64,000 bases of DNA from Leishmania infantum JPCM5 (GCF_000002875.2 NC_009407.2:664001-728000); one strand, 5' to 3'. Shown: positions 30,530 through 40,879, counted from the stretch's first letter. Made by a program: numbers and translations. Notes: a model not told the origin generated them from the sequence alone.

Positions 30530-32117
30530 CATCGAGGGCGCCTGTGCCGTGCTGCGTGTCTCAGTCGCACGGGCAATGCTCACTGTAGTGACAGCTGCTG
30601 CTGTGCTGGTGAACGCGCTCGCTACGTGTGCTCATTAGAGGCGGTGATTTGCCTGTGCCTTTATGCATCCTTGATTCATCTGTTTTGTTTTCTGATGTAA
30701 GCCAGCGACTGCGCAACGGAAAGCGTTGGCAGTCTTCAACCCCCACCCCTCTTATACGACTTCGCATCCGCTGTACATTCTCTCTCTCTCGCTGTATGTG
30801 TGTGTGTGTGTGTGCTGTTGCCTGTGCATGCGCGTACCTTCATTCCTTTTTCCCGGTAGACGCCGCGTGTGTTCGCGGCGCTGCCTCGCCCTTTCACTCG
30901 CTCGCTTGCTTTCTCTTAAGCACCGTGGTGCATCTCTCTGTTGATGCCTCGCGCTCGCTATCCCTCCATATTGCAACATGCTTGACATATCTCTATGACG
31001 AGGCCGCTGCTGTGTCGTGGCGCGATCGAGGCGGAGGAAAGCCGTAAAGGCTGACGGCACGCCGTAGAAGGCGATGCGTGAGGTGCGGCTCATGAAATCG
31101 ATCCGTGTGGGAGAGAAAGGAGAGAGGGGCGATCGACTAAGGTAAGGGCGGTGAGTTGGGGCATTGCGCATCTGCATGCTCCTCCTGACATCCATCATTA
31201 CACCGTTCAGGCTCCACAGTTCGGTCTCTCGTCTCTCACACTCCGACCTCCCGCATCAATGAGTAGGCCGGCTGCCTCGCGGTGTTGCCTTTCCTCCTGC
31301 CATTTGCGGACGCCCCTCTCCCCCTCTCTCCTCGTATCGGCACTTCTGCGTGTATGTGACTCTCCGCGTTGCCCTGTCAAGCGTCACAACCGCGCTGGCT
31401 AGCGATGCTGCGGTGGTGGTGGTGGTAAGCTCTTCAGGCGCAAAGGGTGTGGGGGACCGTTGGTAGTGGCGCGTGTGCTGGGTTTGGGGGGGTCTGGGGG
31501 AGAGTGAGCGGGGAGAGCTGAGGGGCGCAGGAGCGTGCACCTATGCTTGCGCGTCTTCAGGCCATTCAAGTACGGCCTAGATATCTACACACACATATGC
31601 CCACCCACCATTTGCCCACGGTGAGGCTGCCTCTTCTCCTTGCACCACCCCCCTCTATCTCGCTGCCTGACTCGGGGGTTAGAGCTTATCTTCTCGTCGC
31701 CATTCTTTGTCATGAACCAGCGCACGTCAAGGGTGCCGTTTGCGTCTCCTCCTCACTTCATGCGATACACAGACAACTCGCGCGCCGTGGAAACTGCTGC
31801 TACGGAAGGATGCAGGGTGTCGTGGCCGGCTTCCCTTTCTCTGCTCCACAATGGTCACTCTCCACACCCCTCTCCCGCTCTTTTCAGCATGATCGCTCTC
31901 CTCCCTCTTCCCTCCAAATGCACACCTCGACACTCTCACTGGCACACGCGCACTATTTCGCAAAATAACGCTGACGTTGACGTCGAAGCGGCAGACACAT
32001 TGTTAGTCCTCACGCACCCCCTCCCCCCCCCCCCCCACACACACACGCCCTTGAACACGTGGCTGTCTGCTGCTGCTGCTTGTGTGATCATCGGCGTTCT
32101 TCCTCGCCACACTCACA
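30530..32117. other. Spacer upstream of adenylate-kinase-like gene
   Basis: 1.6 kb without a gene. It contains a GT run at 30797-30815, and a C homopolymer followed by CA units at about 32020-32046 near the start of the next gene. Confidence 0.55.
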
Positions 32118-32975
32118 ATGGCGTCAGCAGCCTACTACAAGAAGCAGCAGGCGCAGCTGCATCTCGCCAAGAGCGAGGTGCAGGCCATCATGGAAAAGCT
32201 GGTTGCGGCCGTGGCCCAATCCCGCCCTCGCAGCCCCCTGCGTGCTATGCTTCAAACGCTAGACCGCATAGAGGAAGAGGGGATCGGATCAGCATCTGCG
32301 GCCGCTAAGATTGCACCGCCTCTCCTCACTCCGCGCCTCGTCATTCTCACTGGCCCGCCTGCCTGCGGTAAGTCGGTCCAGGCTTCCCACGTTGCCGCCT
32401 TCCTGGGCGGCGTTCACTGCGCCTTGCCGTCGTTGGTGCGAGATGCGTTTAACGGTGGCCGGCTGCCTGGCTCGAAGGCTGTCTACGTTCCTGAGTCTCT
32501 CCAAGCCGAGCTGAGGGCGGCCAAAGAGGCGTTCGCGCGGCAGACGCTGGCGGCAGCGACGACGTCGTCTTTTCTGTCGGCACTGCCACCCGATCTCGCA
32601 GCGCGACTCGTCGTAAATCGCATTCAGTACGAGACGGGTCAGCGCCAAGCTGCGGCGGACACCGTGCAAACGCCAGAAATGCAGCGTCCCGCGTCGACGG
32701 TGTTCTTCGTGCTGGACGGCTACCCTGCCACCATCGCTGAAGCGCTGGCTCTCGAGGCGGCGACGGGGCAAGAGATTTCGGTAGCTGTGACCCTACGCTG
32801 CCCCGCCGACTGCCTGCAGGCGCGTCGCCACTCGCCCATCCCTCCTGCTCGCCTTGCTTCCCTTGGCACTTTCGAGGCGTACTGGAGCGCGCAGCACAAG
32901 CTGCGGGTCGTGGACGGCGCTCAGAGCATCGCTGCCGTCACACGGCAGGTGCTCGCCGCTCTGGGGGAGGAGTAG
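32118..32975 (+). CDS. Adenylate-kinase-like P-loop protein
   Basis: A 285-residue protein with a nucleoside-monophosphate-kinase core. The P-loop GPPACGKS is at residues 79-86, preceded by the hydrophobic strand RLVILT. Later, FFVLDGYPATIAEALALE corresponds to the kinase DGxPRTxxQA(E) segment, with Ala in place of the usual Arg (YPAT instead of FPRT). The strand SVAVTLRCP and the following Arg-rich helix also match. The LID region looks short or absent. The change at the conserved Arg suggests reduced or altered kinase activity. The N-terminal 75 residues are a helical extension. The ATG at 32118 follows a pyrimidine- and CA-rich leader. Confidence 0.72.
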   Translation: MASAAYYKKQQAQLHLAKSEVQAIMEKLVAAVAQSRPRSPLRAMLQTLDRIEEEGIGSASAAAKIAPPLLTPRLVILTGPPACGKSVQASHVAAFLGGVHCALPSLVRDAFNGGRLPGSKAVYVPESLQAELRAAKEAFARQTLAAATTSSFLSALPPDLAARLVVNRIQYETGQRQAAADTVQTPEMQRPASTVFFVLDGYPATIAEALALEAATGQEISVAVTLRCPADCLQARRHSPIPPARLASLGTFEAYWSAQHKLRVVDGAQSIAAVTRQVLAALGEE

Positions 32976-34086
32976 AAAGCAGTAGCCCTAGGAGGAAGGA
33001 GCGCACGCAGCCCCCCCCCCTCTCATGCACACCTGCCCGCGGAACGCTCACCCTGTCGGTGTTGGCTATCTTCTTCGCCAAACTGCAATAAGCACCTCAC
33101 CACGTGATGTATAGTGCACAACCTCTGGTCCCTCCCGCTCTGCACAGACAGACCTCCACGCTGGTCCACGCTGTACTCCTTCATGACCACCCATCTCATT
33201 CCCTTCGTGTCTCCACACACACACACACATGGCAGGGCGTCTGCGGTGGTGTCTTAGTCAGGCGCACGGAGTCGCTGGAAAAGAATACGACCCGCGCGAC
33301 TACACTCGCTTATACACACCTGCGAGTAGAAGGGCACACGCACACGAACGCACGCAGGCCCAGGCATGCGCGCGTGCCGATGAGGACGACAAGCACCAGC
33401 GATGCAACCTTACCAGGGTTTTAGATATGATCTGTGATGCAGCGCCTCACTGTGAGAAAGCACCCGTGGTGAAATACATGAACTAAACTCAGCGCTGTCA
33501 TCGCGGCAGAGGCAGTGGAAGCGGGGGTGAGAAGCACGAGTTGTGTGATGCCTCGCGCTAACAGGCTTCGGTGTATCTCTTTCTCTTGGCTGCCGTCTGC
33601 CACAACCGGCGGCCGTCGTTGCAGCAGGGAGAGTCACACATACGCGCCTGCTGCTGCTGCTGCTCCCGCATTCCCTTTGCCTCTCGGCCCTGTTGCTCGC
33701 CGACGCCGCGTTGGCGGTGTCGCGCGCTTTGGGGTTTGGCGAGGTTGTCTTCTGCGCGTGGGCGTGCATGCGCACATGCCCGTCACAGCGGCGCTGCATG
33801 GCCCTGTATTGTTGGTAACGGTAGTAATTGTGGTGCCAAGTAGTTTGGGACTGCATACTGTACCGCGCGCCTGTAGCGTGCCCTTCTACTCGTCTCACCG
33901 TCCTTCTTTTTCTTGCTCTCCCATGACTGGGCTGTTCATCGATCTGGGTGCGTGGGTGCGTGTGTCGGGCTGTGGCGATTCTGCACTGCTGCTGCACCGC
34001 TCACCAACAACGAATCTTTCATCGGATAAGCCTCCCTCCGCTACGGTGCTCCCTCAGAATTTCGTGCACGCTCAGGCACAAAGGAC
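32976..34086. other. Spacer between adenylate-kinase-like and methyltransferase genes
   Basis: No gene accepted. It includes a C run at 33011-33020, a short CA run near 33219-33230 and a CTG run at about 33648-33665. Frames in the region are simple-sequence driven. Confidence 0.5.
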
Positions 34087-34806
34087 ATGGCCGATCTGCC
34101 GTTTCAGTGGGACGATGGCAACTGTATCTCCCCCTTTGTGGCCTCCAGCGAGGCGGACACGGAGGCGTTCGCGGCATGGCTCACGGAGCGTTACCTCAGC
34201 CCGATCGTGCAGCACATCACCGCTTCTTCTCGCGGCTGCGCAGATCAGCTCTGTGCCGTCTTTCAACCACGTGAAATGCGGCTTACAGACCTCGGCTGTG
34301 GTGACGCCACGGCAGCGCTTTCCTTGGTGCAGCACCTCCGCAAAGGCTGGTGCAACCTGCAAGGCGCCACGGACGATGCTCCGTCGCCGGACAGTGCGGC
34401 CTCTTTGCGTATCATTCTGACAGGCATTGACCTGGACGATACACTCCTGGATACCGCAGCAGCAAACACGTCCGCCTTCGCTGCCGCAGCCGTCTCGCCG
34501 TTGTCGTCGCTGGTGTCGATCGAGACGCATCTTCTTTCTCAGGATATCCGCACTTTGGACTTGAATGTATGCTTCCCCCGCTGCGTGCAGGGCGGCGCCG
34601 CTTCTTTCTGCGCCCCGACCCGGCCTCCACACGTACTGTACATGTACCTCCTGCCCGACGCACTCGCTCTGCTGCGGGAGAAGCTGGTAGCCATCATGGA
34701 GCGCGGTTGGGTGGTGGCGTCGAACCGCTGGCCCATCCCGGGACTCGAAGCCTTCCTGCGCGACCGTGCCGGGCACGTGCACATTTACCTTAACGCGGCA
34801 CTGTAG
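34087..34806 (+). CDS. Class I SAM-dependent methyltransferase, FAM173/ATPSCKMT-like
   Basis: A 239-residue Rossmann-fold methyltransferase. Motif I, DLGCGDATAAL, starts at residue 68, and GIDLDDTLLD supplies the acidic residue at the end of strand 2. The late block VLYMYLLPDALALLREKL followed by GWVVASNRWPIPG resembles the hydrophobic strand, L-P helix and VVS.RFPLP segment of FAM173-type lysine methyltransferases. Those act on mitochondrial carrier or ATP synthase subunits. The substrate here is not deducible. An insert between motif I and strand 2 (about residues 85-110) is longer than usual. The start ATG is the first in frame and gives a family-sized protein. Confidence 0.68.
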   Translation: MADLPFQWDDGNCISPFVASSEADTEAFAAWLTERYLSPIVQHITASSRGCADQLCAVFQPREMRLTDLGCGDATAALSLVQHLRKGWCNLQGATDDAPSPDSAASLRIILTGIDLDDTLLDTAAANTSAFAAAAVSPLSSLVSIETHLLSQDIRTLDLNVCFPRCVQGGAASFCAPTRPPHVLYMYLLPDALALLREKLVAIMERGWVVASNRWPIPGLEAFLRDRAGHVHIYLNAAL

Positions 34807-35814
34807 CTCTTAAAGATCGATACGTGCATCTGTGCGCGTGCTTTTCCGTTCACGCCTGTGTCATGCCGTCACCGTGACCTATCGCCTACTCAACGACCCC
34901 TTCGCGCTGGCCGTCACACCTCGCAGTCCCTCGCGCACTCCTCTCTCCGGTTTTCTTTCCATCGCTCTGGATGGGCAGCAGTGACAGTCACCGTGAGCAC
35001 TGCTGGGCGCGGGAGGCCGGTCCTGCGAATGTACACCGGAGTACGATAAGGACGAAGCGCCGTCTCGGCCCCGCTGCTTCTCGAGCTTTCACAGTCTCCT
35101 AACCACAGCAAGTATTTCCTTCTCTCCAATGGGGCCTCGGCACCGTCTGTGTTCGTCGCATGAACACCTGGACTCGTGCGCAGTGCTTACCTCCGCCCCC
35201 TGCGCCGCGCGCACTGCTCCTCCACTTCTCCCGTCGGCGTCTCCTTCACGCGTGCAGCCCATTAGCAGCAAAGCAGGGCACGAAAAGGAAAAGAGCAGAG
35301 CGTTTGTGCCGCCACCCTCACGTCTTCCTCCCCAACCCCCGCCTCCGTCCCTTCTCGCAATAGACAGGCCACACCCGGCCGTGTTTACGCTGACACGCCG
35401 GCATACACGGGCATAGAACCACTGCCTTTGCTCGCCCTACCATCAGATAGGCCCCCCTCCTCCCCCCGATCCCGCACCCACACACCCACACACCCACACA
35501 CCCACACACCCACACACCCACACACCCACACACCCACACACCCACACACCCACACACCCACACACCCACACACCCACACACCCACACACCCACACACCCA
35601 CACACCCACACACCCACACACCCACACACCCACACACCCACACACCCACACACCCACACACCCACACACCCACACACCCACACACCCACACACCCACACA
35701 CCCACACACCCACACACCCACACACCCACACACCCACACACCCACACATCCATCGCTTCGCTCTCTCGCTGTCCCTCTTCGTGTGCGCAACTCGACGGCC
35801 GCCAGCCCGAGGAA
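34807..35814. other. Spacer upstream of MKS1, containing an octamer array
   Basis: No gene. The main feature is the 273-bp octamer microsatellite at 35476-35748, ending 66 bp before the MKS1 start. Pyrimidine tracts at about 35320-35350 and 35750-35780 flank it. Confidence 0.65.
35476..35748. repeat. Octamer microsatellite (CACACCCA)n, about 34 copies
   Basis: A near-perfect array of the 8-bp unit CACACCCA; the other strand reads TGGGTGTG. Because 8 is not a multiple of 3, every frame on either strand cycles through the same eight codons. No stop appears in any frame: the + strand gives a Thr/His/Pro pattern and the - strand a Val/Trp/Cys/Gly pattern. This explains the artificial open frames across it, and I do not consider it coding. 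The unit differs from the trypanosomatid telomere repeat (TTAGGG). Confidence 0.97.
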
Positions 35815-37788
35815 ATGAACGTTTTCCACTTTGCAAGCAGCCAGCGCTACCGATCGCGGCTACCGCTGAGGCAGCTGACGTTCACGGTGGCCGTCTACCG
35901 GGCCATCGTTGTGGAGGAGGATAAAGCGGAGTTGCTCGTGGAGGCAACGGTGGCGTGGGACGGCAAGGTGCTCTCTCCCGCGGAGACGCTTAGTATCTAC
36001 AAGGATGTGACGCACCTATCGCGGAGGGAGGCGGCGGGAACGGCCCCATATAGCGACAAGTCGGGTGGTCAGAGGGGTGCGTCTGCCCCTGGCTCCCTTC
36101 TGCCCAACATTTCGTCTCTCCCGGCGCTGTCGGACGTCATCGCGCGGATCAGCAGGCTGCCGTTTTTCTTCTTCACCCGCCCCTCGCTGGAAGACTTCAT
36201 CAACCAGGCTGAGGAGGACGTCCCGGTGGACCCGTCGCCGGGTCCCAGCCTCTTGGCACCCATCGTATTGCGCCAGCACCGACGTGATCACCAGCCCAAC
36301 CGTTGCATGTTTCTTATGTGGGCTGCCGGTGAGCTGCTGGTGCGCGGCCGACCTCCCGGCACCGCGTCACCTGGACCCGTCGGGGGGGCCGATGGTGTCG
36401 CCGACGGTGACGGCGCCGACGGAGGATCGCACGCGGCAGCTTCGCTGAGAGCGCACCCCACCACCAGCGCGACTCTCTCGCCACTTTCCGCTGCTGGTGC
36501 CGCTGCGGAGGCGGAGTCATCGATCAACATTGACGACGTCACGTGGAGCGGCACCGAGCGCGTTCTGTGCACCCTCACTGCCGAACAAGACGAGTACTTC
36601 TTTACAGCAAAGCCGAGTCTCAACAAGCTGCACACACTGTTTGTCGACGCCGCATACATCTACACGTTTCGCGTAACGGTGTCGCGCGCGGGTGCACCAG
36701 TCGGGCAGCGAGAACCATGGGCCGGGGGTGGGACGCGGCAGGGCATCCCGGCCGACGGTTGTCTCCTGCCTTCCTCGATCGCCCCTCTGGAGGTGCTGCT
36801 GGCCAATGCAAGTGACCTAGCTCAGTCCGTGGCAGAGCAGTACGAGTCGCTCGAGGTCGGCAAAGTTGCGGTGGCGCGCCGACTGCTGCGGCAGGTGGCG
36901 ATGATGGCGCCACTGGAACGTGCCGGTACCGACGGTGGTGCCGCGGCGGCAGCAGCAGCATCGGTGCCATCATCATCGGAGGTTGCTCGACGGCGTCGCG
37001 GACAGGGAGCGCTTGGCCCCGGCATGCCGTTTTCTGCCGCCGCCGATCGCACTGGAGTCAGGGGCACCATGGGCACCTTGACATCGTCGTCTAGGTCGCA
37101 GCGTGCGGCCAGCTTTGGAGCCGCGCTCCTCTCACCAGCCGGTTTCAAGCGCAGCGCCTCCTCGCTGCCGCGTGACTCCTGCCAGTACCATGTATTCGGC
37201 ACAGTTGACCGTTGCGTCGGCATCGCGGAGTGGACGCTGTTTGTACGTTGCCAACTTGTCGAGGATGAGGCTGTTACCCCCTCGATGCACGACCCGCTCC
37301 CCACGTCGTCGTCTTCCTCATCTGACGTGTGCGAGTTCATCTCTCAGCTCGCCCACGCTAGCACGTTCGTGGAGGGCGAGTTCCTGTTAGACGTGGACCA
37401 CGTCTTCAACTTGCCCTTTGACCGCTCCTTTGTTGGCCCCGCACTGCCCAGCAGCCCGCTGCGACTCATCGCGACTGCCTTTACTGAGGGTGCCGCAACG
37501 GAGGGGTTGCAGGCGCCCGTCGCGTACGCCTGCGTGTCGCTCCCCATCGCCAGTCCCGGCCACCACACAGTCACAGCGCCGATGTGGGCACCGCACAAGA
37601 CCGGCGTCGAGTTTCTTCGCTCCACACTGGTTGGTGGTGCACCTGGGCTGGTGGATGCACGGCAGGCGGGCCCTGCCCTGGCACACCGCACGGGGCTTAA
37701 CGTGAAGGAGGGCCTCTACGCCGACAGCGTTGGCACGCTGCACATCACGGTGAACATAATCCACCACAAACACTGGGACAGCCACTAA
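35815..37788 (+). CDS. MKS1: MKS1-like B9-domain transition-zone protein
   Basis: A 657-residue protein recognised as Meckel syndrome 1 homologue. The N-terminus (YRSRLPLRQLTFTVAVYRA) matches the YRSRDPVRNLRLRVHLQR block of animal MKS1. The middle segment ERVLCTLTAEQDEYFFTAKP matches its EHVLCTLK...VKPD block. A C-terminal B9 domain covers about 453-650: FGTVDRCVGIAEW, then VEGEFLLDVDHVFNLPFD, SPLRLIATAF, SPGHHTVTAPMWAP, LVGGAPGL and GTLHITVNII. MKS1, B9D1 and B9D2 form part of the ciliary gate at the base of the flagellum. Ser/Ala/Gly-rich inserts separate the blocks. The ATG at 35815 is chosen; the open frame extends into the upstream octamer array only because that array lacks stops. Confidence 0.85.
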   Translation: MNVFHFASSQRYRSRLPLRQLTFTVAVYRAIVVEEDKAELLVEATVAWDGKVLSPAETLSIYKDVTHLSRREAAGTAPYSDKSGGQRGASAPGSLLPNISSLPALSDVIARISRLPFFFFTRPSLEDFINQAEEDVPVDPSPGPSLLAPIVLRQHRRDHQPNRCMFLMWAAGELLVRGRPPGTASPGPVGGADGVADGDGADGGSHAAASLRAHPTTSATLSPLSAAGAAAEAESSINIDDVTWSGTERVLCTLTAEQDEYFFTAKPSLNKLHTLFVDAAYIYTFRVTVSRAGAPVGQREPWAGGGTRQGIPADGCLLPSSIAPLEVLLANASDLAQSVAEQYESLEVGKVAVARRLLRQVAMMAPLERAGTDGGAAAAAAASVPSSSEVARRRRGQGALGPGMPFSAAADRTGVRGTMGTLTSSSRSQRAASFGAALLSPAGFKRSASSLPRDSCQYHVFGTVDRCVGIAEWTLFVRCQLVEDEAVTPSMHDPLPTSSSSSSDVCEFISQLAHASTFVEGEFLLDVDHVFNLPFDRSFVGPALPSSPLRLIATAFTEGAATEGLQAPVAYACVSLPIASPGHHTVTAPMWAPHKTGVEFLRSTLVGGAPGLVDARQAGPALAHRTGLNVKEGLYADSVGTLHITVNIIHHKHWDSH

Positions 37789-38580
37789 GAGAAGCAGCAA
37801 CGCGTTCTGGCCGTGTGGTGACGCATGGCGGGGCTCCAACAACTGCCGCTGCTGCCTGCCATGTAGAGCAAGCCCCTCTGCGCGCGCGTGTGTGTGTTTC
37901 TGTGCGTACTCATAGACCACTTTGCAGCTGCAGCGTTGTACTGTATACGGCGACATAGACGCGCACAAATAACGGAGTATCGCCGAACACCACTGGCAGA
38001 CCGAAGAGACAAGAAGGGGGGGGGGTGGACGAAAAGGGAGGGAGGGGGGCCATTTCATGTGCGTGCGTATATGAGCGACTCACCCCTGCACGTTGCGATG
38101 GGTGTGTGTGGGGGGGGTGAGGAGAGGAGATATGCAAGCACGACAGATGGAGCTCTTCCCATGCACGCCCTGTCCCGCTCCTCTCCTTTTCTCTTTGTAA
38201 CGCAGCGACGCGCACTGAACCATGGAGGAGATGGGATGGAAGTCATGCCATGCGTAGCGCCGGTGTGTTACTGGTCCCTTGAACCACACGTGATGCATCT
38301 TCTCTGCCGCACTTTCCTTTCGCTCTTTTCCACTTCGTTTTCTGTTCTCCTCCTCGTGGCTGTTGGCGGTACGGGCATGTCTGTGGTCGCCGTGATGCTG
38401 CCGTCATACGCGCGGGTATATGCGAGTCGTGCTGTGCCACGGATTACTCGCCCCCCCCCCCTCCTCTGCAAGCAGCGAGAGAGCGAGAGAGAGCAGCGCA
38501 GCAAGTCAGCTGCGGCCTCCACTCTTATCCGTCTCTATACATTCATCGACTCTTCCTTTTCCTCTCGTTGACGCGGCGCA
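37789..38580. other. Spacer downstream of MKS1
   Basis: No gene seen. It has G-rich runs at 38015-38055 and 38108-38117, a C homopolymer at about 38450-38462 and a GAGA-type purine stretch just after it. Confidence 0.55.
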
Positions 38581-38973
38581 ATGCAGCCCATCTCATCTGC
38601 TGTGCCAGTGGACACGTACACAGCGCCACTTGTGAACGCCTCCTACAGGCGCGCGAACGGCGAGGCGCCCCTCTCCAGTAGCCGTGCGAGCGACAGTCAG
38701 CTCCCCTACGTGCCAGCGCTGGTGCGCCCCCAGCTGCAGTTCTTCTCTGAAAATGATATACGTGCGCTAGAGCTGCGGATGGAGTATCAGGCGCAGGATG
38801 CCGCGCGCAGCCAGCGCATCGACGCGCGTGCCAGCCGCGTCTCCGCTGAGGCCCATGCTGCAGCGGAGCAGCGCAGCGCGATGCTGCGCCAACGGGCTGC
38901 CCGACATGCCAAGGCAGCCGGCGAGGTACGCGTGAAGAAGATTCAGGAGGATTACCGCTCCATGGGCATGTGA
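38581..38973 (+). CDS. Small Arg/Ala-rich helical protein, unknown function
   Basis: A 130-residue protein not recognised. The first 45 residues are Ser/Pro-rich. From about residue 50 (RPQLQFFSENDIRALELRMEY) to the end it is a continuous predicted helix with many Arg, Ala and Gln, ending VKKIQEDYRSMGM. No signal peptide or membrane segment is visible. The regular charged helix and lack of low-complexity runs in its second half argue that it is real. The ATG at 38581 follows a pyrimidine-rich stretch (CTCTTCCTTTTCCTCTCG). Confidence 0.65.
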   Translation: MQPISSAVPVDTYTAPLVNASYRRANGEAPLSSSRASDSQLPYVPALVRPQLQFFSENDIRALELRMEYQAQDAARSQRIDARASRVSAEAHAAAEQRSAMLRQRAARHAKAAGEVRVKKIQEDYRSMGM

Positions 38974-39672
38974 TGCCTCATATAGATAATCACTGCATGT
39001 GGGCGGCGGCATCGCGGCGATCGCTATACACGCTGCCTCGTACCTCTCTCCACATAGCAGCGCTCAGTCAGACAGGCAAACACATGTGTAGAGGCTTTTG
39101 AGGTCTTGATAGACGACAGGTGCATCGCTCGGTGCGATGAACGAGAGGGACCACAAAAGCACACGACAAACACCTGAAGCGAGAGCGAGCGCGGAAGAGT
39201 AGCGACGCGCATTGTGCTGGCACTTCAGCGTGAGCTGCCTGAGAGCATTTCAGCTGCTGCGGCATCCGGAGCGGCTGTCTGCCCTTTTTCGAGGGTGGAG
39301 GGAAGCTCTTAGGGACAGCGGTGAAGGAGTCGACACTAAGTCGTCGTGCAATGACAGAGCCACGTGCATCGGTGCGTGCCCATCCATCATCATCTTCTTT
39401 GCATCTCGCACGTTCTTCCTCTTCTCTCTTCGGGAGCGCACACGTACGCAAGCAGTCGCCCTTTAGAGGCTGTGCCGTTGATCACCAGCACCCTTCGCTG
39501 TGTATTCACTAGTACACGCACCCAAAGACACGCGCATCGGGTGCTTGGCAGCGATAAACCGTGGGCAGCAGCAGCGTTCCGTTGCACCCATAGCTTTCCA
39601 TCCGCGCCATTTCGAGACCTCAACACTGCGGCACTTGTTTCCTTCACCTTGCAACGCGTGCATGGCTCAACT
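38974..39672. other. Spacer upstream of the PET100-like gene
   Basis: No accepted gene. A pyrimidine tract at 39639-39652 lies close to the next start but has no AG before the ATG. The nearest upstream AG is at 39615-39616. A five-codon uORF starts at 39662. Confidence 0.5.
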
Positions 39673-39676
39673 ATGA
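39662..39676 (+). other. Minimal uORF overlapping the start codon of the next gene
   Basis: ATG GCT CAA CTA TGA, whose stop TGA shares bases with the ATG at 39673 (ATGA overlap). No AG lies between 39616 and this ATG, so any usable acceptor upstream would leave this uORF in the mature leader. Confidence 0.5.
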
Positions 39677-40089
39677 GTGACCCAGCCAGGATCAACCACT
39701 ATGATGCGCGCGCCTACACCCGAAAGGGTGCAACGCGGCGCGTTGTGGTGCGCGAGAAGCCGCTTTTGAAGTCTCGCATGCAGCGCTTCGCGGACTACCT
39801 ACGCCCGACCACCCGCCACGGCTTCAACATCGTGGGCACCTTCGAGCTGAGCAAGGTCATGGCCTGCATTATCTTCCCTGTCTTCATGCTTCTTTACTGG
39901 AAGAATAAGGAGAAGGAGTTGCCGGACAGCTGGGAGCAGCAGTTTGGTGGCCTGCAACACCGCCAGTTCCGCGAGGATCAGCTGCCAGAGCAAGACACTG
40001 ACTACTTCAGCATCATGGAGAACTTCCAGGAGCGTCGCGAGGCCGCGCTGCAGAAGAAGCGGGAGGCGCTGCAGAGCAGAATAGTCTAA
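39673..40089 (+). CDS. Small single-TM protein, tentatively PET100-like
   Basis: A 138-residue protein with a basic N-terminal half. One membrane segment follows, at about residues 59-77 (ELSKVMACIIFPVFMLLYW), then a charged C-terminal helix (FQERREAALQKKREALQ). The order of an aliphatic TM with a FPVxM core, a Trp-containing acidic linker and a K/R/E-rich C-terminal helix resembles PET100, a cytochrome c oxidase assembly factor of the mitochondrial inner membrane. The N-terminal extension of about 55 residues is longer than in animals. The match is short and by eye, so the name is tentative. An unrelated kinetoplastid respiratory-chain subunit would look similar. The ATG at 39673 is overlapped by a minimal uORF. 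Confidence 0.6.
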   Translation: MSDPARINHYDARAYTRKGATRRVVVREKPLLKSRMQRFADYLRPTTRHGFNIVGTFELSKVMACIIFPVFMLLYWKNKEKELPDSWEQQFGGLQHRQFREDQLPEQDTDYFSIMENFQERREAALQKKREALQSRIV

Positions 40090-40836
40090 AGCGCTGCGCA
40101 CGGTGGAGCTGGAAGGTGGATAGCTTGGTGTATGCATGTGTGCGGGCCTGTTCATATGCCAATGAGAGAGGTTCCTCGCTGCTGCCGTTGGCATTGGCCT
40201 GACGGACTTGTTCGGTTTTCAGTGCTGTCCTCGTCGCTGTTGTGGATGGGAGATTTTGTGCGGCGCTGCCTCTCTTCGCCTGTTGCCCCCCTCCTTTCCT
40301 GTCTTGTCGTTGCCGTTTCTCTTTCTATGCCTGTGGCTGCCATTACTCATCACAAATACATACGGAGATGAGCTCCCCTGCGCTACCTCGCCGCTTCCCC
40401 TCATTCTCACCCGCCTGCAGATACGTGTCTCTGCATTTTAGCATGAGCGCACCAGCCTGCTTGTGCACCACCTTCGCTCTCCCACCCCGATTAAAGCTGA
40501 GGCTTCTTTACTTCGCACCTTCAGGCTTCCTTGGCTCTTGCACAGCTTCATCCTTTGAAAGGACGGAAGGACGCACTGCGCAGCACCCCAACTCTCGCTC
40601 GCCCTCCCACCCCTTCTCATGCCCGCCTGTCTCTCTGTCTGCGTGTCTCATGTGTGCAGTGGAGCATTTTCTGTCGCACCCCATCGCACTACCCTGTTGT
40701 CTTCGCGACTGCTGCTGCGCACTCTCCGTTCGTTCCTCTTTTTCTCGTGTTGTCTCCTCCGCTGCTGTTGCCGGCACCCGCGGCTGCTCTGTGCGCCCAC
40801 CCATACCCCACCTCTCTCGGCTAAGGTGTACCGACC

Positions 40837-40879
<43 letters not shown>

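Noticed and set aside
35428..35814. Thr-His-Pro repeat protein as an N-terminal extension of MKS1
   Set aside because: It starts with TTG and is entirely the octamer microsatellite, which lacks stops in every frame. The MKS1-like sequence begins at the ATG at 35815.
35385..35836. Minus-strand Val/Trp/Cys/Gly repeat frames
   Set aside because: Reverse reading of the same octamer array; no non-repeat homology.
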